Shown here in pieces: positions 8,948 to 16,235 of a stretch of DNA of 64,000 nt. Position 1 is the stretch's first letter. The number at the start of each line of letters is the position of its first letter. A program made the translations under genes and the position numbers. The stretch comes from DTU053 sp012520115 (GTDB lineage: Bacteria; Bacillota; Clostridia; Oscillospirales; Acutalibacteraceae), in NCBI GenBank assembly GCA_050953725.1, contig JBMNNB010000002.1, forward strand, positions 1 through 64,000, written 5' to 3'. The notes under the pieces are model-generated. The model searched no databases and was not told the origin of the DNA. It saw nothing but the letters and a program-made list of their open reading frames with translations.

Positions 8948-9787
8948 TTAAAACTCTACTTCAAGCCCATCATAGGAAACGATGAAGCCTTTTTCTTTTG
9001 CGATGGGTACAAGCTCGTCATAGATAAGCCTGCCGTTGTGGGAGAAGTGGTGCATGCAGAAAATCGTACTCTCGTCCGCACAGCCGAGCTCAAGCAGGCG
9101 GTTCCTGACCTTGATATTGCTTTCGATGCCCATGTGGCTGGCAGGATAGTCTATCAGCATGCCAGTGCAGTCGAGGGATACAAAGTTGAAGAAGGGCTTG
9201 TTTTCTTCGAGATACTCCCAGGTTTCATCCAGAAAATAGGCCGTATCGTTTGCATAGAGAAGTCTCTTTTCGCCGTCGCTGATATCGTAAATCACAGGGT
9301 CTAATTCCTTGCTGTGCTTTGCTACAAAGGGGGTTATCTCATAGCCCTCTGCGGTGAACTTGTTGAAGGCCTTAATCTCATGGAGGGCTATTGTCTCGAT
9401 ATCCACAAGGTGTTCAAAGTCGGAAAATTCCCTTATGACATCGGCTGTTCCCTTTGTTGCGTACAGATTGAACACCGGCAGCTCTTTGCCCTCTGAATTA
9501 TAGGCAAAGCCGTGCTTGCGCATCTCAAGGTCGCTTGCATAAAGGTGGTCGCTGTGTCCGTGGGTTATGATGCAGGAGTTTACAGCGGCGAGGTCAAGGC
9601 CGCCGTACAATACATGCATATATGTATCCGGCGGAAAATCAATAAGGAGTTTTCCGTCTATCAATGCCTGGGAGCGGGTTCTGAAATTCCTGCCGCCCGC
9701 CTGTCTTGCTCTCTCACAGACCTCGCATTTGCAGAACATGCCCGGAAAGCCCTCTGCGGCCGCTGTTCCGAAGTATTTGATTTTCAT
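8948..9787 (-). CDS. MBL-fold metallo-hydrolase, PhnP-like
   Basis: This 279-residue protein has the metallo-beta-lactamase metal motif THGHSDH (His76, His78, Asp80, His81). A Cys cluster near the N-terminus (Cys19, Cys21, Cys24 in FCKCEVC) is typical of the PhnP-like phosphodiesterase branch. The second-shell motifs YANDTAYF and CMHHFSHNG are also present. The substrate is unknown; PhnP itself acts on a cyclic ribose phosphate, but no phn genes are nearby. An AAAGGAATGG site precedes the ATG. Confidence 0.88.
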   Translation of the reverse strand: MKIKYFGTAAAEGFPGMFCKCEVCERARQAGGRNFRTRSQALIDGKLLIDFPPDTYMHVLYGGLDLAAVNSCIITHGHSDHLYASDLEMRKHGFAYNSEGKELPVFNLYATKGTADVIREFSDFEHLVDIETIALHEIKAFNKFTAEGYEITPFVAKHSKELDPVIYDISDGEKRLLYANDTAYFLDETWEYLEENKPFFNFVSLDCTGMLIDYPASHMGIESNIKVRNRLLELGCADESTIFCMHHFSHNGRLIYDELVPIAKEKGFIVSYDGLEVEF

Positions 9788-9839
9788 TTTGCCACATCCA
9801 TTCCTTTGGCATCTTAGTTTTTATACATCCGGTTATTAA

Positions 9840-10718
9840 TTAAAGTGTCTCGGCAAGCTGCTTTAAATATTCTCTGAAGGCACTGCCTATTTCGGGATGC
9901 TTGAGGGCTACCTCGCAGTTTGCCTGCATGATGCCGAGCTTGTCTCCCATGTCATACCTCTTGCCCTCAAAGTCAACTGCGGTGAGTCTGCCGTGCTCTG
10001 CAAGATAGCTGAGAGCGTCTGTAAGATAAACCTCGCCTGACTTCGGGTTCGGAGGAGTATCCTTAATAAGCTGGAAGATTTCAGGCTCGAGAACGTTTCT
10101 GCCGAGGATTGCATAAAGGGACATGATTTCATGCTCCTCTGGCTTTTCTATAATCTTATGGCAGTCCATGATTCTGCCGTCAAGGGGCGTTACGTCAAGG
10201 GTGCAGTACTTCTTAATCTGCTCTCTGGTGCACAGGTTTACGCCTACGCTGGACTTGCCGTACTTTTCATAGGCTCTTATAAGCTGGCCGACCACCGGCT
10301 CCTCGGAGATTATAACATCGTCGCCGTAGAGGACCGCAAAGGGCTCGTTGCCCACAAAGGACTCTGCCTGAAGGATGGCATGGCCTAAGCCCTTGGTTTC
10401 CTTCTGGCGGATGTAGTATATGTTAGCGAGGTCTGCAATGGAGTGAACCTGCTCGTAAATCTCCTTCTTGGAGGGGTTTGCCTTCAGGTTTGCTTCAAGC
10501 TCATAGGCATAGTCAAAGTGGTTCTCTATGACCTCCTTGCCCCTGTTTGTGATGATGAGAATATCGGTTATTCCCGCTGCGGCTGCCTCTTCCACAAGGT
10601 ACTGGATTGCGGGCTTGTCAACGATGTTGAGCATCTCCTTGGGAACAGCCTTTGAAGCAGGAAGAACTCTTGTTCCAAGACCTGCTGCCGGAATTATCGC
10701 CTTTGTGATTTTCTTCAT
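9840..10718 (-). CDS. galU: UTP-glucose-1-phosphate uridylyltransferase
   Basis: The 292-residue enzyme makes UDP-glucose from UTP and glucose-1-phosphate for cell-envelope glycans. The nucleotide-binding N-terminus IPAAGLGTRVLPASKAVPKE, the block FAVLYGDDVI and the C-terminal YDMGDKLGIM region are all typical. The length matches bacterial GalU. A GAAAGGGAGA site lies just upstream of the ATG. It is the next minus-strand gene after the zinc-ribbon protein. Confidence 0.96.
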   Translation of the reverse strand: MKKITKAIIPAAGLGTRVLPASKAVPKEMLNIVDKPAIQYLVEEAAAAGITDILIITNRGKEVIENHFDYAYELEANLKANPSKKEIYEQVHSIADLANIYYIRQKETKGLGHAILQAESFVGNEPFAVLYGDDVIISEEPVVGQLIRAYEKYGKSSVGVNLCTREQIKKYCTLDVTPLDGRIMDCHKIIEKPEEHEIMSLYAILGRNVLEPEIFQLIKDTPPNPKSGEVYLTDALSYLAEHGRLTAVDFEGKRYDMGDKLGIMQANCEVALKHPEIGSAFREYLKQLAETL

Positions 10719-10790
10719 ATCTATCTCCCTTTCAATATATCGTTGCCGTGGCTTTGACAGCAGTGTCCTAAGTCACAGGCTTTAAAATAA

Positions 10791-11816
10791 CTATCCCAGA
10801 ATTGAAATTGTGAGCTTTGTGGCTATTACCTGCAAAATGAAATAAGCGACTGCGGCAAGCAAAACCAAGCCTAATGAGGTGCCGCCCTTTTCATACAGGA
10901 GCCTTCGATACATACCGCCGTCGGCGGCAGTCTTTCGTGCCTTGTATATCCGCTTTTTGATATCCCCTAAATAGAGATAGTCAGCAAAGCCGCTGAGTCC
11001 GAACACCGCCAGATGGGCAAGAATGTTCAGGAAATTTTCACGGCTTTCGTTTTCCTCGGGGCCTGCCTCGTCAAAGACCTTGTTTATCTTATCCTGCATG
11101 GCTGAGGGGTTGAACTCCGTCGGGTTATCGATAACTTCCCTGTAAACTTCCAGCATTCCGTTCATTATCCTTGCGTCACGGGCGTCCAGAGTCGCAATCG
11201 AGAAGAAAAGCGCACCCGCAAGCACCAAAACGCCGATTTTGGGCATTTTGCGATAGAAAAACCAGAGTGCCGGGTAGAAAAGGGATATCGGCGGGTAAAA
11301 GATGCTCATTATAAGGGCAATTAAGCAGACGCCCCAGTTCCAGCCGAACTTCATATTGGTCTGGTCGATTCTGAAAAAGCGGGAAATATAGCGGGGAACC
11401 TTATATTGCACCACCTGAGCAAGCTCTGAGGCGGGAATGCCGTCAATCAGTGCCTCCGGGGGAATTGCGGTGTTATATATAAATTGCGGAATCGGGTCCT
11501 GTCTGTGGGGTTCTTCGCCGTAGGGGTCATAATTCTCGCTCTTTTTCGCCTGAGTATTTGGAATGCCGAAATTAAAAACAGGCGGCAATTCAGGCTCTGC
11601 CTTCTGCTCTGCGGGTACTTCGGGCTCTTCTTCCTTTATACCGGCAGAAGTCCACACAAAGCCCTCACTGTGCAGATGCTCGTTTACGCAGGCGCCGTTC
11701 TTATTCCAGCACTCCCTGTGCTGAGGCGTGCCGCAAACGGGGCATACCACAATATCCTCATTTTTTAATAAAGGATTATTACAGCCTGAGCAAATGTCGT
11801 TGTTATTCCACATCAT
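10791..11816 (-). CDS. Membrane protein with an N-terminal RING-like zinc ribbon
   Basis: The predicted 341-residue protein starts with a cysteine/histidine cluster (CSGC, CPVCGTPQHRECW, then Cys and His) resembling the RING/zinc-ribbon heads of DUF2628-type membrane proteins. A long Pro/Glu-rich linker leads to hydrophobic segments around residues 165-215 and at the C-terminus. A GGAAAGG site suits ATG 11816 or the adjacent ATG 11813 better than the upstream ATG at 11843. The function is unknown. The zinc head is probably cytoplasmic. Confidence 0.8.
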   Translation of the reverse strand: MMWNNNDICSGCNNPLLKNEDIVVCPVCGTPQHRECWNKNGACVNEHLHSEGFVWTSAGIKEEEPEVPAEQKAEPELPPVFNFGIPNTQAKKSENYDPYGEEPHRQDPIPQFIYNTAIPPEALIDGIPASELAQVVQYKVPRYISRFFRIDQTNMKFGWNWGVCLIALIMSIFYPPISLFYPALWFFYRKMPKIGVLVLAGALFFSIATLDARDARIMNGMLEVYREVIDNPTEFNPSAMQDKINKVFDEAGPEENESRENFLNILAHLAVFGLSGFADYLYLGDIKKRIYKARKTAADGGMYRRLLYEKGGTSLGLVLLAAVAYFILQVIATKLTISILG

Positions 11817-11859
11817 AAGTCCTTTCCGTGCCGAAACGGACACTTATTGACGAAATTAA

Positions 11860-13176
11860 TTAAGCTTCTCTTTTTCGCTTTTTGTAGAAGTAAACCTGAG
11901 TGCCGACGACGGCCGCTACGGCGAGGATTGCGACTATAATCCTCGGAAGGCTTATCGTTAGCTCCGCCTTGCCGTCACGAAGGGCGGTGTAGTTTATCTC
12001 GATGTTTACTGCCGCTCTCCTTAAATTATGGCTTGCGGTCAGGTAATCATACTTTGAGCAGAGTCTGCCGTTCAGTGCCGCTTCTGCGTCACGGACAGCC
12101 CACTGGTAGTTTCGCTTATAGTCGATATAGGTGTATGAGCCGAATTCGGGGAGGGTCCACTCCTCTTTGTATCTCTTATATGTTTCCCTCAGCTGGCTCT
12201 TTGCATACTCGGTTTCTGCGGCATATTCCGCAAGCTCCTCGGGATAGTCGGTTATGATTATGCTGTATCCCCTTGAAACAACGTCGTCCCACCATTTTTC
12301 GGTGTCCTCTCTGTCGCCGCAGAGCTTAGGATTCGTCATGTCGATGACCGCTCTGCCCTTTTCCCCGAACTTCTTCATGGTGAAATTGTCAAAAATCACG
12401 CCGTAGGGGTTCTTTGTGGCAAGCCTTACAGCCTCCACGCCGGAGGAGAATGAGTCCTTTATATATGCGCCTATGGCAAAGACGATATTGCTCTTATAGC
12501 CGCTCATTATGTGGGGCTTGATGTCAAGGGAGGAGGTCCATTCGCCGATTTCCTTAGCCTTGGCCTCTGTATAGAAAATAACGTCGCCGAGCATATTCCT
12601 GTTATTGACAAGGGAGTAAAGCTCGTCTTTCCACTCCCATTTGAAATCAATGAGGAGCATACCCTTGCCCTTGACCGAGGCGAGGACTTCGTATAAGGAG
12701 GGAACGGTGTAAGCGGTCTGCTTTGCCATCTCTTCGCCCACGCCGCTTAAAAGGCGGTATTCCTTTACCTGAGAGAGCGTCAGCTCGCTGATGAGCTTAT
12801 CGTCGCCGCCGTAGCAGGTTCTGGTCGTGGACTCGTCGTGCATTAAGACGAACTGGCCGTCGGCGGTTCTTTTTACATTAATCTTTACGATGTCCGCTCC
12901 CAGCTCAAAGGCGGAGAGAATGCCCTCAAGGGAGTTCTCCGGGTAGTTTGCCCAGTCGCCCTTGTTGGACACAACAAGCAGGGTGCCCTTGGGATTCATA
13001 TATTCTTTGGCAACATCAAAGGCATCACCCATGTTCCCATTGTCCCTGTCGATGATGGCTCCGTAATAGTCAAAATAGCTGGTGGTTTCCTCCTCTTCGG
13101 CAAAGGCCACGACGGTGAAGGAGAGGACCGCCAACACGCATAAAAGTACCGAAATTATTATTTTTGTAACCCTCAT
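11860..13176 (-). CDS. Secreted/membrane-anchored GDPD-like protein with degenerate active site
   Basis: The 438-residue protein has a signal peptide (residues 1-26), a glycerophosphodiester phosphodiesterase-like barrel and a C-terminal membrane helix followed by YKKRKREA. The family frame is plain: PENSLEGILSAFELGAD, TADGQFVLMHDES. However, the usual HRG is NKG (Asn71, Lys72), and the metal-binding Glu-x-Asp is Lys98-Ile-Asn100; only His113 remains. It is therefore likely a binding protein or an altered enzyme, not a classical GDPD. The ATG at 13176 has an AGGATGG site 7 nt upstream, so a 14-codon upstream extension is rejected. Confidence 0.85.
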   Translation of the reverse strand: MRVTKIIISVLLCVLAVLSFTVVAFAEEEETTSYFDYYGAIIDRDNGNMGDAFDVAKEYMNPKGTLLVVSNKGDWANYPENSLEGILSAFELGADIVKINVKRTADGQFVLMHDESTTRTCYGGDDKLISELTLSQVKEYRLLSGVGEEMAKQTAYTVPSLYEVLASVKGKGMLLIDFKWEWKDELYSLVNNRNMLGDVIFYTEAKAKEIGEWTSSLDIKPHIMSGYKSNIVFAIGAYIKDSFSSGVEAVRLATKNPYGVIFDNFTMKKFGEKGRAVIDMTNPKLCGDREDTEKWWDDVVSRGYSIIITDYPEELAEYAAETEYAKSQLRETYKRYKEEWTLPEFGSYTYIDYKRNYQWAVRDAEAALNGRLCSKYDYLTASHNLRRAAVNIEINYTALRDGKAELTISLPRIIVAILAVAAVVGTQVYFYKKRKREA

Positions 13177-13335
13177 TGCAATACCATCCTGTATTATAAA
13201 TTCAACAACAGCCGCCAAATCACACGATTCAACAGTTTTTTATTATACCATAATGTAATTATTTCCACAAGCAAAAGTCTTATTAAAAGCTTATGTTCGG
13301 GCTCTTTTCGGCATATACCCTAATTTGCATCTCAG

Positions 13336-15084
13336 TTATTTTATGTATACGGGCTTGTCAGTTATTTCAAGGCTCCTTTTGCAGCTTTCAAGCTCCAGCA
13401 CGATGATTTCATTCTCGTCTTTAAGCAGTACGCCGGGGAGATAGAGCGTGCGCTGGGGGCCTATCTTCCAATAGCGTCCCAGGTTAAAGCCGTTTACCCA
13501 TACTATGCCCTTAGTAAAGCCCTTTAAGTCCACAAAGCAGTCGGCTTTGCTGTCTGTCTTAAAGCTGCCCTTGAGGAAAAGAGGATACTGAGCGTCGCCG
13601 GCGAAATTAAGTGCTGAAAGGTTATCAAGGGGCAGGATATAGACCTCCCAGCCGAATAGGTTCTGATTGCCGAGTCTTGCATTGTGTATGCCCTTTCTGT
13701 CATAGATGTGATTGCCGTAGTTTACTCTGCCCATGGCCTCCACAAGAATGTCGAGCTTCAATGTGCCGGTGAAGGCGGGGAACTCTACCACAAGGCACTC
13801 GTCATAGCTGTTTCTGCCTGTTTTCTCGGTGCGGCAGTGCTTGCCCTTAAACTCACCGTCAAGCCAGACATAGGCGTTGTCGTGTATGCCCTCTATTATG
13901 ATTTTATCGTCGTTGTAACTGCCGTTTATCTCGGTGTGATAGAGTATCAGGCCGTGGTTCTGGCCGTAATGCTCCATATAATAGGGTGAGGCACAGGTGT
14001 GCTTTTTGCCGAGGGCTTTTATGTTGTTCAGGAGTGAGGCCGTTTCGGTGAGCTTTACCCTGCCTATAAGCTGCAAAACGGGCTCGGCGGGAGGCTCAGG
14101 CAGGCTCTCCCCTGTTCTTTTCATAATGGTCTCTCTAATGGCGAAATACTTGTCCGTATAGCCGCCGTATTCGTTTAAAGGTGCGTCATAGTCATAGCTT
14201 GTGACAGTGGGGTAATATCTCTCATGGTAGTTGGCGCCTGCTGTAAAGCCGAAGTTTGTGCCGCCGTGGAACATATAGAGGTTGAAGCTGGCGTTTTTGT
14301 CAAAGAACTGATTTATGGCGTCACTGAGCTTGCCTGCGTCGCCTTTAGGATGCCTGCCGCCCCAGTGCTCAAACCAGCCGCACCAGTATTCGCCGCACAT
14401 CAATGGCTTGTCCGGCTGAAGCTCCTTAAGGTCTGCAAATGAATTCTTAGGCATTTCGCTGAAATTAGTCACCATAAGCTCGCCCTCTAAACCGCCGCCG
14501 GAGAGGTAGTACCTGTTATCCCCGTCGGAGGTAAAGAGCAGCACATCTATGCCGCAGTCACGCATCAATGAGCGAAGGTATGAGAGATACTGCTTGTCGT
14601 TGCCGTAGCTGCCGTATTCGTTCTCTATCTGCATTGCTATTATGGGGCCGCCCTTTGTCTTTTGCAGAGGAGCGAGCTTAGAGAGCAGAACCTTATAGTA
14701 TTTTGTGACCGCATCGAGGTACTTTTTGTCATAGCAGCGAAGGCGGATATTCTCGTCCTTTAAAAGCCATGCGGGGAAGCCGCCGAAGTCCCATTCGGCG
14801 CAGATATAGGGGCCGGGACGGACTATTACATTAAGACCCAGCCTGTCCACCGTCTTTACAAACTTAACTATGTCGAGGATACCCTCAAAGCAGAACTCCC
14901 CCGGCTTCGGCTCGTGAAGGTTCCACGGCACATAGGTCTCAACAGTGTTAAGCCCTGCCGCCTTAAGCTTTAATAATCTGTCCTCCCAGTATTCGGGCAT
15001 TACCCTGAAATAATGGATTGCTCCGGAACGAATCATTATCTTTTTGCCGTCAAGATAAAAGTCCTGACCCTTGATTTCTAAAAT
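13336..15084 (-). CDS. GH35 family beta-galactosidase, probable ATT start
   Basis: The enzyme should remove beta-linked galactose from glycans. The GH35 core is clear: GAIHYFRVMPEYW, the ENEYG box with the proton donor, and GEYWCGWFEHWG with the likely nucleophile Glu; jelly-roll domains follow. The first ATG (15036) gives MIRSGAIHYF, which cuts into the conserved family N-terminus, and has no ribosome-binding site. Sixteen codons upstream, an in-frame ATT at 15084 adds LEIKGQDFYLDGKKI, which matches the usual family start, and has an AGAGGTGA site 6 nt before it; a TGA lies two codons further up. There is no signal peptide, so it is probably cytoplasmic. Confidence 0.9.
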   Translation of the reverse strand: MLEIKGQDFYLDGKKIMIRSGAIHYFRVMPEYWEDRLLKLKAAGLNTVETYVPWNLHEPKPGEFCFEGILDIVKFVKTVDRLGLNVIVRPGPYICAEWDFGGFPAWLLKDENIRLRCYDKKYLDAVTKYYKVLLSKLAPLQKTKGGPIIAMQIENEYGSYGNDKQYLSYLRSLMRDCGIDVLLFTSDGDNRYYLSGGGLEGELMVTNFSEMPKNSFADLKELQPDKPLMCGEYWCGWFEHWGGRHPKGDAGKLSDAINQFFDKNASFNLYMFHGGTNFGFTAGANYHERYYPTVTSYDYDAPLNEYGGYTDKYFAIRETIMKRTGESLPEPPAEPVLQLIGRVKLTETASLLNNIKALGKKHTCASPYYMEHYGQNHGLILYHTEINGSYNDDKIIIEGIHDNAYVWLDGEFKGKHCRTEKTGRNSYDECLVVEFPAFTGTLKLDILVEAMGRVNYGNHIYDRKGIHNARLGNQNLFGWEVYILPLDNLSALNFAGDAQYPLFLKGSFKTDSKADCFVDLKGFTKGIVWVNGFNLGRYWKIGPQRTLYLPGVLLKDENEIIVLELESCKRSLEITDKPVYIK

Positions 15085-15090
15085 ACGCCT

Positions 15091-15098
15091 TCACCTCT
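15091..15098 (-). promoter_or_regulatory. Ribosome-binding site that favours the ATT start of the GH35 gene
   Basis: AGAGGTGA is read on the minus strand, 6 nt before ATT 15084. No other start codon in frame is suitably spaced. Confidence 0.65.
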
Positions 15099-15146
15099 GT
15101 ATACTGATTAATAGCATAATAGCCTATTGAGCCTTCACTGTAAAGA

Positions 15147-15176
15147 CAAAAAGCGAGGCAGCATGAGCCGCCCCGC
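15147..15176 (-). terminator. Rho-independent terminator after the lipoprotein gene
   Basis: GC-rich 10-bp arms (15153-15162, 15167-15176) with a TCAT loop are followed by TTTTT on the minus strand. Confidence 0.8.
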
Positions 15177-15192
15177 CTTTAATTTATTTTAA

Positions 15193-15597
15193 TTACCATC
15201 TTGAAGCCGTTTCGCTGATTTCCGTTATGACCCTTATTTCCTTTTCGCCTATAAGCTGCACGGGATAGGTCTCTGCCACATGTCCCTTGTGCTTGATATA
15301 GAGCTTGTCGCCTACGTTGATTTCGCTGAAGCTTATAAACTTGCCGTCCTTCGTTACCTTAGCCTTTTCGCCGAGGACATAGGCAAGGTCGCTGATGTCA
15401 TAGGTGCTGTCCTTAACCTTTACAAGTATGCTGCCGTTGTACTTTTCCTTAACAACAGCCTCAATCTCCAAGGTTGAATTGTCCGTTGGCCTTTGCCTTG
15501 CGGTGGTTTCGGCCTCGGTGTCGGAGCCGGGTTTGCAGGAGCTTAAAGCAAAAAGGCATATTATAATCAAGCTTGCCGAAATAATCTTTTTAAGCAT
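15193..15597 (-). CDS. Small lipoprotein, unknown function
   Basis: The 134-residue protein has a lipoprotein signal ending at the lipobox LSSC (Cys about residue 21), a Thr/Glu-rich spacer and a compact beta-rich domain. The strand pattern (SILVKVKDSTYDIS, FSEINVGDKLYIKHKG) recalls OB-like domains of small Firmicute lipoproteins such as those with DUF3221. It is monocistronic, with its own terminator. No function can be assigned. Confidence 0.8.
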   Translation of the reverse strand: MLKKIISASLIIICLFALSSCKPGSDTEAETTARQRPTDNSTLEIEAVVKEKYNGSILVKVKDSTYDISDLAYVLGEKAKVTKDGKFISFSEINVGDKLYIKHKGHVAETYPVQLIGEKEIRVITEISETASRW

Positions 15598-15669
15598 AGC
15601 AATTCACCTTATGTCAGTTTATTCAATTATATGATTTATGTGACACAAGTTTTGTCGCAAAGAATCGTC

Positions 15670-15704
15670 AAAAAAAAGACCCGAAGCCAAAAAGCCTCAG
15701 GTCT
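15670..15704 (-). terminator. Terminator of the tRNA-Thr transcript
   Basis: A stem of AGACCTGAGGC with GGCTTCGGGTCT is followed by seven T on the minus strand, 5 bp after the tRNA CCA end. Confidence 0.85.
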
Positions 15705-15708
15705 GATT

Positions 15709-15783
15709 TGGAGCTGGTGGTCGGAATCGAACCGACAACCTGCTCATTACGAATGAGCTGCTCTGCCATTGAGCCACACCAGC
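15709..15783 (-). tRNA. tRNA-Thr (anticodon CGT)
   Basis: The 75-nt gene, including an encoded CCA, folds into a cloverleaf. The acceptor arms are GCTGGTG/CACCAGC, the anticodon stem is GCTCA/TGAGC, and the loop is TTCGTAA (anticodon CGT, reading ACG). The T arm contains GGTTCGATTCC. It lies 4 bp after the stop codon of the small Cys-rich gene and is followed by a strong terminator. Confidence 0.96.
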
Positions 15784-15787
15784 GTTT

Positions 15788-15934
15788 TTATGCGTTTGTC
15801 TTCTTTTTGTAAGTGTTGCGCTCGCAGAAGGGCAGGGGGTACTTGGGGTGGGTTTTGTGGTGCTCTCTGCACTCTTCGCACTTACCGAAGCGCTTACAGG
15901 ATTTATGTCTGCAGCTGCACTTAATGCTTTCCAT
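15788..15934 (-). CDS. Small Cys-rich protein, putative zinc-binding
   Basis: This is a 48-residue basic protein with seven features of a small metal-binding fold: Cys pairs in KCSCRHKSC and KCEECREHH, a HPKYPLPFCER block, and a Lys-rich end. Similar tiny proteins occur in many Clostridia, but I know no function. AAAGG lies 10 nt before the ATG. The stop codon is 4 bp from the mature end of tRNA-Thr on the same strand, so both are probably on one transcript from which the tRNA is cut. Confidence 0.75.
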   Translation of the reverse strand: MESIKCSCRHKSCKRFGKCEECREHHKTHPKYPLPFCERNTYKKKTNA

Positions 15935-16128
15935 TGCTTTCTGCCTTTAAGTTTATTTTAATCCTGCGGTAGCATACTCCTTATGGGAGCCGAGTAATTA
16001 TAGCATATACTCCGACACTTTATCAAGATTAAAAATAAAAAATAATCGCTTTTAAGGCAGGTGATTATTGGATTTAAACTCTTTGCCCTTTCGTTATTTT
16101 TCGTTCATCAAATGTTTATTTATAAAGT

Positions 16129-16157
16129 TTGATTTTTGATATGTATTATGGTAAAAT
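16129..16157 (+). promoter_or_regulatory. Promoter of secA
   Basis: TTGATT (16129-16134), a 17-bp spacer and TAAAAT (16152-16157), with a TG just before the -10. The leader to secA is about 70 nt. Confidence 0.65.
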
Positions 16158-16235
16158 TGTATGAAAAATACTATATTAAATTGCCGGAAAACGGGAGGAT
16201 ATCCCGTGATTAATTTTACTTTTTGGCATTAAGGA

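Noticed and set aside
10131..10785. Several plus-strand frames opposite galU and other minus-strand genes
   Set aside because: They are antisense shadows of well-recognised genes, without ribosome-binding sites or families.
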